64,000 nt of DNA from JACMLD01 sp044227095 (GTDB lineage Bacteria > Bacteroidota > Bacteroidia > Chitinophagales > Chitinophagaceae), in the NCBI GenBank assembly GCA_044227095.1, contig JBGAFV010000001.1:1116001-1180000 (forward strand), in the 5' to 3' direction. Made by a program: the position numbers and the translations under genes. The notes under the pieces are model-generated. The model did no database searches, was not told the DNA's origin, and saw nothing but the letters and a program-made list of their open reading frames with translations. Within the stretch, counting starts at the first letter, position 1. Each line of letters opens with the position of its first letter. Of the stretch, positions 34,617-42,874 are shown piece after piece.

Positions 34617-36095
34617 ATGAAGCGTATTTATGTTGCAATATTTGCCCTGTTATTTGCTGCGGGATGTTATTTCTTCCCGTACAGTTCAGATATTGTTTCT
34701 CAAAAATTTAATGAAACAAAACTGCAGCAGGATTTTGCTGTATTTCGTGCTGTGCTGCAAAAAGGCCATCCCGCACTTTATACCTATACCAGTAAAAAAG
34801 AAATGGATGCCTGTTTCGATAGTATTTACAATACACTGGGCAAACCGGCAACCGTTCGTGATTTTCATGCAAAGCTTTCTTTTATTATTGATAAAATAGG
34901 CTGCAGCCATACCAATCTTTATTTACCAAAAAGTTATTACGATACCATTCTTAAACGGCCCAACTTCTTTCCTATACCACTTATTTATGTTGATGGTGGT
35001 TTTTATGTAAATGCAGATGCATGGGAAATTCCGCTTGGCTCGCATATCATCAGCATTAATGGCAATTCTGCTGAGGAGATAATGAGCAGGATAATAGATT
35101 ACAATGTACCCGATGGAAAAAATAAAAATTATAACCTCTCGCAAGGGGCAGCAGAATTTGCATACGATTATTTTCTTGCCTACGGCCCATGTGCAAATTT
35201 TTCAGTAGAATATGTTGAGCCCGGCTCTACAGTAAACGAAGCTACCGATATTGCGCCAGTTACTCTGGAAAGTCATTTAAGCGAATACAATAACAACAGT
35301 TATTACAATTTTTCGTCTGAAGTAGGCTATGATTTTGAAGTGATAGATTCTATTCATACAGCTGTGCTTACACTACGTTCTTTTGCTTACAGCACATCAT
35401 CAACATTTGCAGCGTATAAAAACTTTCTCATTAATTCATTTACACTTTTAAAAACCGAAGGCGGCATCAATAACCTTATTATAGATTGCAGAAACAATAT
35501 TGGCGGTGAATACGAAAACATTTTTTTACTCTATCGTTTTCTTAGCAAAAGTGCTTTTAAAGAAGTGGATTCTGCCACTGTTAGGTTTGATAAAACACCT
35601 TTTATGCGGTTTCTCGATCCTGATTATGCATTAAATGAAAGGCCGTTGCTCGACTCAATGATTAAAGCAGAATTTTGTCGTTTGCCCAATGGAAACAATG
35701 CAATGAACGATGATGAAAACAACCTGCGCAGGCCGCACCCAATGGCGTTCAACGGAAACGTATTTGTTATAACCAACAACAATGTACTATCTGCTGCATC
35801 CAATTTTGTAGCCATGATAAAAGACAGCAAAAGAGGAACGATAGTAGGAGAAGAAACAGGTGGCGGCTATAACAGTCATAACGGGTTTACAAGACTTTTA
35901 TACAAAATGCCCAATACAGGTCTTTTGCTGGAGTTTTCTGCAGTAAAAGTGCAGCATTACCTTTTACATCCGCAATTTAACAGGTATGGCATAGAACCAG
36001 ATTATCCTGTTGGCATTACGCTAACCGATGTACTTGAAAACCAGGATCCGCAAATGGCGTTTATCATGGACAACCTCATAAAAAATGAACGTTAA
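34617..36095 (+). CDS. S41 family peptidase, lipoprotein (paralogue of 11192-12715)
   Basis: 492 residues from ATG 34617, giving MKRIYVAIFALLFAAGCYF with a lipobox. Plan as in the S41 protein at 11192: N-cap with KGHPALYTYTSKKEMDACF, PDZ-like ISINGNSAEEI, then IDCRNNIGGEYENI, nucleophile region NNNVLSAASNFVAM and IVGEETGGGYNSHNG. The stretch DSIHTAVLTLRSFAY and the missing GGN before LSAAS differ from its paralogue. A membrane-anchored tail-specific protease; target unknown. The two copies are unlinked, so they have likely separated in role. Confidence 0.87.
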   Translation: MKRIYVAIFALLFAAGCYFFPYSSDIVSQKFNETKLQQDFAVFRAVLQKGHPALYTYTSKKEMDACFDSIYNTLGKPATVRDFHAKLSFIIDKIGCSHTNLYLPKSYYDTILKRPNFFPIPLIYVDGGFYVNADAWEIPLGSHIISINGNSAEEIMSRIIDYNVPDGKNKNYNLSQGAAEFAYDYFLAYGPCANFSVEYVEPGSTVNEATDIAPVTLESHLSEYNNNSYYNFSSEVGYDFEVIDSIHTAVLTLRSFAYSTSSTFAAYKNFLINSFTLLKTEGGINNLIIDCRNNIGGEYENIFLLYRFLSKSAFKEVDSATVRFDKTPFMRFLDPDYALNERPLLDSMIKAEFCRLPNGNNAMNDDENNLRRPHPMAFNGNVFVITNNNVLSAASNFVAMIKDSKRGTIVGEETGGGYNSHNGFTRLLYKMPNTGLLLEFSAVKVQHYLLHPQFNRYGIEPDYPVGITLTDVLENQDPQMAFIMDNLIKNER

Positions 36096-36100
36096 TTTAA

Positions 36101-36132
36101 TTTGAGTATGGTAACTGCTTTCAATACTTTTG
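36101..36132 (+). promoter_or_regulatory. Promoter of manC
   Basis: TTTG (36101-36104), 20 bp, TACTTTTG (36125-36132): full -33/-7 match. Transcription would begin about 36137-36140, giving a leader near 45 nt. Confidence 0.7.
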
Positions 36133-36183
36133 CGCTGGCTTTTTTTACAATAAATCATTTAAAGTTGTAGCCTTATTTTTATT

Positions 36184-37266
36184 ATGAACCAACATTACTA
36201 TGTAGCAATTATGGCAGGTGGTATTGGCAGCCGTTTCTGGCCAATGAGCCGTACCGGTTATCCAAAACAATTCCTGGATATTCTTAATACCGGCAAAACA
36301 TTAATACAGTCTACTTACGACAGGTTTGCTGCTTTTATTCCTGAAGAAAATATTTATGTTGTTACCTCGCAGGAATATATTCCTATTGTAGAAAAACAAT
36401 TGCCCCGCATAAAAAAAGAAAACATTCTTGGTGAGCCGTCGCGTAAAAATACAGCGCCTTGCATTGCTTATATTTCTGTTAAGCTACACCAGATGGATCC
36501 GGAAGCGTCGCTTATTGTTGCACCATCCGATCATTCAATAGAAGACAATGCAGAGTTTCAGCGTATTTGCAACGAAGCATTGCAATTTGTAAATCACCTT
36601 AATGCATTTATTACACTTGGTATAAAACCAACTTATCCGAATACAGGTTATGGTTACATTCAGTTTGAACCATTGGCAGTAAGCAAAGATGTATACAAGG
36701 TTAAAACGTTTACAGAAAAACCAAACCTGGATCTTGCAAAAACATTTATCTCCAGCGGAGAGTTTTTATGGAATGCCGGCATTTTTGTTTGGCAGGTAAA
36801 AAATATCCTTTCAGCATTTGAAAAATACCTGCCGGAAATGTATGAGGTTTTTATGGCAGAAAAAGATAAGTTTAATACACCCGATGAACCTGCTGCATTA
36901 AAAGAAATATACCCGCTTTGCACCAATATATCTATAGACGTAGGCATTATGGAAAAAGCTTCCAATGTTTATCTTATTCCTTCTTCTTTTGGCTGGAGCG
37001 ATTTAGGCACATGGAACAGCGCTTATGAAAACATAGAGAAAGATTATTTTCATAACGCCGTAGGCGGAGATAATGTAATGGTGATTGACGCAGTAAAATG
37101 CATGGTGCATGTTCCTAAAAATAAACTTGTGCTTTTACAGGGGCTTGAAGATTTTATTGTAGTAGATACAGAAGATGTATTGCTCATCTGCAAAAAAGAA
37201 AAAGAACAGCAGATAAAAGATTATGTAGCCGAAGTAAAAAGAAACAAGGGAGATAAGTATTTGTAG
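36184..37266 (+). CDS. manC: Mannose-1-phosphate guanylyltransferase
   Basis: 360 residues, the short form without the phosphomannose isomerase domain. Makes GDP-mannose from mannose-1-phosphate and GTP for surface glycans. Motifs: MAGGIGSRFWPMSRTGYPKQF (nucleotide-binding, in two pieces), EPSRKNTAPCIAYIS, VAPSDHSIED, GYGYIQF, FTEKPNLDLA, FLWNAGIFVW and FGWSDLGTWNS. All are complete. It is single-gene by promoter; the VOC gene follows 125 bp later. Confidence 0.95.
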   Translation: MNQHYYVAIMAGGIGSRFWPMSRTGYPKQFLDILNTGKTLIQSTYDRFAAFIPEENIYVVTSQEYIPIVEKQLPRIKKENILGEPSRKNTAPCIAYISVKLHQMDPEASLIVAPSDHSIEDNAEFQRICNEALQFVNHLNAFITLGIKPTYPNTGYGYIQFEPLAVSKDVYKVKTFTEKPNLDLAKTFISSGEFLWNAGIFVWQVKNILSAFEKYLPEMYEVFMAEKDKFNTPDEPAALKEIYPLCTNISIDVGIMEKASNVYLIPSSFGWSDLGTWNSAYENIEKDYFHNAVGGDNVMVIDAVKCMVHVPKNKLVLLQGLEDFIVVDTEDVLLICKKEKEQQIKDYVAEVKRNKGDKYL

Positions 37267-37391
37267 GTGGGTGGTTTGTTGATTGGGTTGACAATAATGT
37301 GAAGACTGTGCAAATAAGAACAAATCAGCGATCATCACATCAGAAATCAGAAATAATACAATCTTATTAGGGTTAAGCAAACAAATAAAAA

Positions 37392-37739
37392 GTGTTTAAG
37401 AAACTTCGTACTGTTATTTACAAAGTAAACGATCTGAAGGCTGCAAAAGAATGGTATATAAAAATTACCGGCAAGCATCCTTATTTTGATCAGCCTTTTT
37501 ATGTAGGTTTCGATATTGATGGTTGCGAATTGGGCCTCGATCCGGATATGAACAATATTACGCCTGGTAATCAGTCTGTATCTTACTGGGCAGTAGATAG
37601 TGTAAAAGATGTGCTGAAGATGCTTGAAGAAAACGGATCGGTTATATTTATGCCACGCACAAATGTTGGTGGTAATATACATGTTGCTATTGTACAGGAT
37701 CCTTTCGGTAATTATGTTGGCATTATTGAAGGCGCATAA
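37392..37739 (+). CDS. VOC family protein
   Basis: 115 residues beginning with GTG 37392, MFKKLRTVIYKVNDLKAAKEWYIKI (cut here). A one-unit VOC fold with Asp/Glu ligand-like positions (FDIDGCELGL, IVQDPFGNYVGIIEG), typical of small glyoxalase-like dioxygenase or resistance proteins. His ligands are not obvious, so a metal role is uncertain. Function unknown. It has its own hairpin terminator. Confidence 0.8.
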   Translation: MFKKLRTVIYKVNDLKAAKEWYIKITGKHPYFDQPFYVGFDIDGCELGLDPDMNNITPGNQSVSYWAVDSVKDVLKMLEENGSVIFMPRTNVGGNIHVAIVQDPFGNYVGIIEGA

Positions 37740-37762
37740 AAAAATAAAATTAAATATATTTT

Positions 37763-37789
37763 AAAACCCATGTTTGCGCATGGGTTTTT
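37763..37789 (+). terminator. Intrinsic terminator after the VOC gene
   Basis: AAAACCCATG pairs with CATGGGTTTT (10-bp perfect stem, 6-base loop) and a T tract follows; 23 bp after the stop. Confidence 0.9.
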
Positions 37790-37862
37790 CTTTTTAAAAG
37801 CTATTTGCCAAACAATGTGCGTGTACAAAGTTTTCATACATTAGATTGTGAATTATTAAAAA

Positions 37863-38585
37863 ATGGTACAAGCTCAACTCAGCAATATTTTATTTCTCGA
37901 TATTGAAACCGTGTCTATGCAACCTTCTTTTGATTTTTTATCGGAAGATTGGAAAAGCCTCTGGCAAAAAAAAGCGGATGTGCTGCTGCGCAACAAAGAA
38001 GGCGAAACAGCCGAAAGCATTTATAACCGTGCCGGTATTTACGCAGAATTTGGAAAAATTATCTGCATAAGTTGCGGCGTTATACAAGGAACAGATACAG
38101 AAAAAAAACTGGTGCTGAAATCTTTTTGTGGAGATGATGAAAAAAAACTGTTGGCCGATTTTGCCGAGATGGTAAACAAATGGAATGTTGGTCCTGCAAA
38201 ATATTTATGTGCACACAATGGCAAAGAGTTCGATTTTCCTTATTTATGCCGGAGGATGACAATACTTGGTATTTCTGTTCCAAACCTGCTTCACTTATCG
38301 GGTAAAAAGCCCTGGGATGTAAATCATCTCGATACAATGGAGCTATGGAAATTTGGCGATTTTAAAAATTATACCAGCCTCAATCTTCTTGCACATGCGC
38401 TTGGTGTACCCAGTTCTAAGGATGATATTGATGGCAGCATGGTTGGTGAAGTATACTGGAAAGAAAAAAACCTCAACCGCATTGTTACCTACTGCCAGAA
38501 AGATGTAATAACTGTGGCACAGGTTTATCTGCGTTTGCAGGGCATAGATCTCATAAAAAATGAGGATATTGAGATAAGGGATTAA
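37863..38585 (+). CDS. DEDDy 3'-5' exonuclease (predicted PolB-like)
   Basis: 240 residues. Exo I motif NILFLDIETVSM (Asp-Glu), Exo II CAHNGKEFDFPYLCRRM, and Exo III YCQKDVITVAQVYLRLQ, giving the DEDD acidic set of an exonuclease. The middle has the longer loop NRAGIYAEFGKIICISCG common in the family predicted as DNA polymerase B-like exonuclease. It probably trims DNA ends in repair. Length is normal for the single-domain version in Bacteroidota. Confidence 0.88.
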   Translation: MVQAQLSNILFLDIETVSMQPSFDFLSEDWKSLWQKKADVLLRNKEGETAESIYNRAGIYAEFGKIICISCGVIQGTDTEKKLVLKSFCGDDEKKLLADFAEMVNKWNVGPAKYLCAHNGKEFDFPYLCRRMTILGISVPNLLHLSGKKPWDVNHLDTMELWKFGDFKNYTSLNLLAHALGVPSSKDDIDGSMVGEVYWKEKNLNRIVTYCQKDVITVAQVYLRLQGIDLIKNEDIEIRD

Positions 38586-38677
38586 AATCGCCTAAAGTCA
38601 GAAGCGAAGAGAGGGAAGAAAACATTCACTCAAGTCTCTGTTGTTTCTGCTATAGCTGTGCAAAAAAAATATACGAC

Positions 38678-39064
38678 ATGCGTACAAATTATTCTTCCGG
38701 TTCAGAATGGGAGCCTGTTGTTGGTTATAGCAGGGCGGTTAAGATCGGTAATACCATTGAGGTTGCCGGTACTGTTGCAGTTGATGATAATGGCGATACC
38801 GCGGGTATTAATAATGCATATCAGCAAACACATTTCATTTTACAAAAAATAGAGAAGGTTTTAAAAAATGCTGGTGCTTCTTTAAACGATGTGGTGCGTA
38901 CCCGCATGTTTGTTACAGACATCAGCCGCTGGCAGGAATATGGTAAAGCCCACGGAGAATTCTTTAAAGACATCAGGCCATGTACATCTATGATTGAAGT
39001 AAAAGCACTTATCAATCCTGAATACTTAATAGAAATTGAAGCAACCGCTATTTTAAGTCCCTGA
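38678..39064 (+). CDS. Rid family deaminase
   Basis: 128 residues of the RidA/YjgF fold: YSRAVKIGNTIEVAGTV, FILQKIEKVLKNAGASLNDVVRTRMFVTDIS (in parts), and PCTSMIEVKALINPEYLIEIEATA. The conserved Arg (VRTRMFV) and Glu (IEIEATA) of the imine-deaminating pocket are present, which suggests activity against enamine/imine products of amino acid metabolism. Gene lies about 90 bp after the exonuclease; no own strong promoter is seen. Confidence 0.92.
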   Translation: MRTNYSSGSEWEPVVGYSRAVKIGNTIEVAGTVAVDDNGDTAGINNAYQQTHFILQKIEKVLKNAGASLNDVVRTRMFVTDISRWQEYGKAHGEFFKDIRPCTSMIEVKALINPEYLIEIEATAILSP

Positions 39065-39191
39065 TCCTTGAAGGGGGGACACAGGCCAATTATCATGACT
39101 ATCATTGATTATTTTCATTTTAATAATAAACTGCATAATTTAAACAAACCACATTAATAAACTTATCAATTTCCCTCCAGGGATTAAGGGT

Positions 39192-39545
39192 ATGGATATA
39201 GAACAGTTACAGGAATACTGCCTTTTAAAACCCGGTGTAGAAGAAACACTTCCTTTTGGGCCAGATACGCTTGTGTACAAAGTATTGGGCAAAGTTTTTT
39301 TATTAACCAGTCTCGATAGTGAAGATTTTCGTTTTAATGTTAAATGCGATCCTGATTTGGCAGAAGAACTGCGGGAGCAATACAGTTGCGTACTGCCCGG
39401 TTATCACATGAACAAAAAGCACTGGAACACTATTGTTGTAAACGGAACTGTAAATACAAAGCAGTTAAAACAATGGATTGATCATTCGTATGAACTTGTT
39501 GTAGATAGTTTGCCTAAAAAACTGCGTGAGCAACTAGAGGGATAA
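39192..39545 (+). CDS. MmcQ/YjbR family DNA-binding-like protein
   Basis: 117 residues: LQEYCLLKPGVEETLPFGPDTLVYKVLGK (in parts) then FRFNVKCDPDLAEELREQY, GYHMNKKHWNTIV and a C-terminal helix SYELVVDSLPKKLREQL. This is the YjbR (CyaY-like alpha/beta) domain; a DNA-binding role has been proposed for the family but biochemistry is thin. No neighbour clarifies it. Confidence 0.88.
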   Translation: MDIEQLQEYCLLKPGVEETLPFGPDTLVYKVLGKVFLLTSLDSEDFRFNVKCDPDLAEELREQYSCVLPGYHMNKKHWNTIVVNGTVNTKQLKQWIDHSYELVVDSLPKKLREQLEG

Positions 39546-39559
39546 ACCACAGGTACTTG

Positions 39560-39850
39560 GTGGTGCAATTGAACCACAGAGACTCCTTGACATAGATTTG
39601 AAACTACTAAGCTTGCAGCTAATAGCTAACAGCTTGTAGCCTTCTTTACCACGGAGACACGGATAACACAGAGAAGCACAGGCAAATTTATCGACGATAA
39701 CTATTGAGGCGATACACAAGACATCTTCGATGCAATCCTATTAATCCTTCAATCTCATAAATCCTGGTTCAGACAATTTTACCACGGGATGTTTCTTCGA
39801 AACTGCTAAGCTTGCAGCTAACAGCTTGTAGCTAATAGCTTTTGTTATGT
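39560..39850 (-). repeat. Double AGCT-heptad composite repeat (reverse copies)
   Basis: The 365-bp gap between the YjbR gene and the aminotransferase holds two reverse runs of AGCT tetramers at 7-bp steps (about 39609-39640 and 39809-39840), with ACCACGGAGACACGGATAAC and GGCGATACACAAG blocks between. The order of heptads differs in the second run (AAC, TGT, AAT instead of AAT, AAC, TGT), which points to slippage or recombination within the array. Confidence 0.7.
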
Positions 39851-39910
39851 TTACAGAAACATACAACTTTGCGCTAACCATATTCACAATGCCACTGTGG
39901 TTAAAAAATT

Positions 39911-41107
39911 ATGACCAATCATAAAAATCCTGATAATCTTCTTTCCATGTTGCCGAACCAACTTAGTATTAAAAGCAAACTGCCGGATGTAGGCACCAGC
40001 ATCTTTACAGTAATGAGTGCTATGGCCACCGAGTATAAAGCAGTAAATCTCGGACAAGGCTTTCCTGATTTTGATATGAGCCACGAACTTACTGCACTTG
40101 TAAACGAGGCCATGAACAAGGGCATGAACCAGTATTCGCCAATGCAGGGCTATATGCCGCTTCGCGAAGTGATTGCAGAAAAAGTAGCGTTGTTGTATAA
40201 AAGCATTATCAATCCAGACACACAAATAACCATTACCCCCGGCGGCACCTATGCTATTTATACAGCACTCACAACTGTTTTACAACCTGGCGATGAAGTA
40301 ATTGTTTTTGAACCTGCTTACGACAGTTATATTCCCAATATAGAAGTAAATGGCGCAGTGCCTGTTTTAATCAACCTGCAATTCCCAGATTATAAAATTG
40401 ACTGGCCACTTGTAAAGCAAAAGATAACTGCAAAGACAAGAATGATTATGCTTAACTCACCGCACAATCCAACCGGCTCTGTGTTAAGTGAAGATGATAT
40501 GAACCAATTGCGGGCAATAGTAAAAGACACAAAGATTATTATATTGAGCGATGAAGTGTATGAACACCTCATCTTTGATAATATTCCCCATCAATCTGTT
40601 TTGCGTTACCCCGATTTAATGGAAAGAAGTTTTGTTTCATTTTCGTTCGGAAAAATTTATCACTGCACCGGGTGGAAACTTGGTTATAGCATTTCTTCTC
40701 CTTCATTAATGGCAGAGTTTAGAAAAGTGCACCAGTTTAATTGTTTCAGTTGCCATACACCATCGCAGGTTGGGCTTGCTACTTATCTAAAAAATAAAGA
40801 CGCCTATTTATCGCTGGGAAGTTTTATGCAACAGAAGCGAGATTACTTTCAACAGTTGATGCAATCAACAAAATTTACTCCACTGCCCAGTTATGGAAGT
40901 TATTTTCAATGTTATAAATACAACCGCATTAGTGATGAGGCAGATAAAGATTTGTGTGTACGCATTACCAAAGAGTATGGCATTGCTACAATACCTGTTT
41001 CTGCATTTTATAAAGATGGTACTGATAATAAAGTAATCCGTTTTTGTTTCGCCAAGAAAAAAGAAACGATTGATGCGGCGGTAGAAAGGTTATGCCTGGT
41101 TAAATAA
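39911..41107 (+). CDS. Methionine/kynurenine-type aminotransferase (YbdL-like)
   Basis: 398 residues, fold-type I PLP enzyme; the start may be ATG 39947 (MLPNQLSIKSKLP), which matches YbdL better. Motifs: NLGQGFPDFD, YSPMQGYMPLREVI, TPGGTYAIYTAL, NSPHNPTGSVLS, DEVYEHLIFD, and PLP-Lys in SFGKIYHCTGWKLGY. It transaminates methionine or related amino acids. It could feed 2-oxo amides to the omega-amidase at 14692, which would make a methionine or glutamine transamination pair, though they are 25 kb apart. The gene follows a repeat-filled gap. Confidence 0.85.
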   Translation: MTNHKNPDNLLSMLPNQLSIKSKLPDVGTSIFTVMSAMATEYKAVNLGQGFPDFDMSHELTALVNEAMNKGMNQYSPMQGYMPLREVIAEKVALLYKSIINPDTQITITPGGTYAIYTALTTVLQPGDEVIVFEPAYDSYIPNIEVNGAVPVLINLQFPDYKIDWPLVKQKITAKTRMIMLNSPHNPTGSVLSEDDMNQLRAIVKDTKIIILSDEVYEHLIFDNIPHQSVLRYPDLMERSFVSFSFGKIYHCTGWKLGYSISSPSLMAEFRKVHQFNCFSCHTPSQVGLATYLKNKDAYLSLGSFMQQKRDYFQQLMQSTKFTPLPSYGSYFQCYKYNRISDEADKDLCVRITKEYGIATIPVSAFYKDGTDNKVIRFCFAKKKETIDAAVERLCLVK

Positions 41108-41109
41108 CC

Positions 41110-41310
41110 TGAGAGGATAAACCAAGCTTTTCGATTTTTTTAACCACGGAGGCACAAAGAATGTTTCTACATTTATTGGAATAAGTTTCGATTATTTAAA
41201 CATGCTTTTCCGAAATAGCCATTAAGGCAATACACGGAGGGTTTCTTCGAAACATTGAAATCCCATACATCCTATCAATCCCACAAATCTCGGTTCAGAC
41301 AATCTGCGGC
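41110..41310 (-). repeat. Degenerate dispersed composite repeat
   Basis: A weaker copy of the same repeat: AACCACGGAGGCACAAAG, GGCAATACACGGAGG, TTTCTTCGAAACATTG and AATCTCGGTTCAGACAATC. The AGCT run is almost lost (GCTTGTAATAC at the end). Confidence 0.5.
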
Positions 41311-41319
41311 TTGTAATAC

Positions 41320-42225
41320 ATGAAAGTCATAGCTAAAAAATATCACGGTATTATTTACATGCTGTTTGCAGCATTTGGCTTTTCTGTAATGGGCGGGGCA
41401 GCAAAATTATTAAAAGGAAGTTTTAATGCTGGTCAGCTTGTTTTTTACAGAAACCTTATTGGCTTACTTGTTTTACTTATTGGCTTTGCAATAAAACCAC
41501 CTGTTAGCAATGGTGGTAAATTACGCTGGCTTATTTTCCGCGGCATTATGGGTACGGTTGCTTTGTATACATTATTGTATTGCATCCTGCATCTTCCGCT
41601 TGGCACGGCTATGACATATAATCTTACATCGGCCATATTTATTGCCGTGTTTTCATTTTTCCTTTTTAAAGAATATGCAGGTAAAGAAGTATTGTTTTCG
41701 GTGTTGCTAGGTTTTGCAGGCATGGTGCTGGTGTATAAACCTTCTATGCATTTGCCCTGGTATTATCACCTTGCGGGATTGATCTCTGGCATTTCATCTG
41801 CCGTTGCATATATTACAGTTGGCAAATTGAGCAAGTATTACGATGCAAGGGTAATCGTTGCTTCCTTTGTAATTAGCGGAGTATTAATACCTGCTGTTTG
41901 TATGATTGTGAGATCTGCATTTGGATTTGCAGCAGATGAAATCTTTTTACCTGCTTTTAAAATACCAGTGGGTATTGAATGGTTATACATTCTATTATTG
42001 GGCATTGCCGCTTTATTTGGACAATATTTTGTTACAAGGGCATACGGTGCAGATAAAGCAGGAGTAGTGTCTGCCATTAGTTATGCCAATATTGTATTTT
42101 CTGTTCTTATAGGCATGTTGCTTGGCGATGCTTTCCCGGATAGCATGTCTTTATCCGGAATATGCTGTATTATTATCAGCGGCATTATTGTGTCTATCTT
42201 CAAAAGAAGAAATGCAGTTGATTAA
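41320..42225 (+). CDS. EamA family (DMT superfamily) transporter
   Basis: 301 residues with ten predicted helices in two EamA repeats (about 10-140 and 150-290). It has a usual start MKVIAKKYHGIIYMLFAAFGFSVMGGAAKLL (in parts) and LGTAMTYNLTSAIFIAVF, SGISSAVAYITVGKLS, DKAGVVSAISYANIVFSVLIG. Exporter of an unknown metabolite, often amino acids, purines or nucleoside-sugars. Gene is alone after a repeat gap. Confidence 0.9.
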   Translation: MKVIAKKYHGIIYMLFAAFGFSVMGGAAKLLKGSFNAGQLVFYRNLIGLLVLLIGFAIKPPVSNGGKLRWLIFRGIMGTVALYTLLYCILHLPLGTAMTYNLTSAIFIAVFSFFLFKEYAGKEVLFSVLLGFAGMVLVYKPSMHLPWYYHLAGLISGISSAVAYITVGKLSKYYDARVIVASFVISGVLIPAVCMIVRSAFGFAADEIFLPAFKIPVGIEWLYILLLGIAALFGQYFVTRAYGADKAGVVSAISYANIVFSVLIGMLLGDAFPDSMSLSGICCIIISGIIVSIFKRRNAVD

Positions 42226-42306
42226 AATTGGATTACAATAAACAAAAGAAAATCTTTCATGTTATCCTGTTAGTGCATTATTATGTTTTAAAGAATAAGC
42301 CTGTTT

Positions 42307-42849
42307 ATGTCTGCAAATAAAATTAAAATACTGGCTGTTTGTGGAAGCCTTCGTCCCAATTCTTCCAATGAAAAAATATTGGAAAATATTGAAAGGATGA
42401 TTCCAGATAATGTAGATTTCTTTACTTATAAAGGCCTTGGCAATCTTCCTCAATTTGATGATCCCGAACAAACCCCCGATACAGTTAATAGCTGGAGGAA
42501 ACTTATAACAGATGCAGATGCTGTTTTAATTTGTACACCAGAATATGCTTTTGGTGTACCAGGTGCATTAAAAAATGCATTGGATTGGACAGTAGGTTCC
42601 GGCGAATTGGTGAACAAACCACTTGCATTAATAACTGCTTCTACCGGTGGAGAAAAAGCGCATGCTGCTTTTCTGCAAATTTTTACAGCATTATCTGCAA
42701 AAATTCCAGTGCATGGGGCTTTGCTAATTTCTTACGTAAGATCTAAACTGAATGCAGCAGGAGAGATTACCGATATAAAAACAAAAGAAGCTGTCAATGC
42801 AGTACTAACTGCACTTATTAATGCTGCTAAAGAACAACAAAGAGATTGA
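42307..42849 (+). CDS. NADPH-dependent FMN reductase
   Basis: 180 residues, flavodoxin-like. N-terminal ILAVCGSLRPNSSNEKIL phosphate-binding loop; TPEYAFGVPGALKNALDWTVGSGE at the flavin site; then TASTGGEKAHAAFLQIF. It reduces FMN, or acts as a quinone or chromate reductase. It could supply reduced flavin, but no flavin partner is adjacent. Convergent with the DUF2231/cytochrome gene, 25 bp apart. Confidence 0.9.
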   Translation: MSANKIKILAVCGSLRPNSSNEKILENIERMIPDNVDFFTYKGLGNLPQFDDPEQTPDTVNSWRKLITDADAVLICTPEYAFGVPGALKNALDWTVGSGELVNKPLALITASTGGEKAHAAFLQIFTALSAKIPVHGALLISYVRSKLNAAGEITDIKTKEAVNAVLTALINAAKEQQRD

Positions 42850-42874
42850 TTCAATTGTGTTCAATAGTGTTTTC

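Noticed and set aside
37863..38585. DNA polymerase or RNase T assignment for the DEDD protein
   Set aside because: Only the exonuclease domain is present, and motifs fit the stand-alone PolB-like exonuclease group better.
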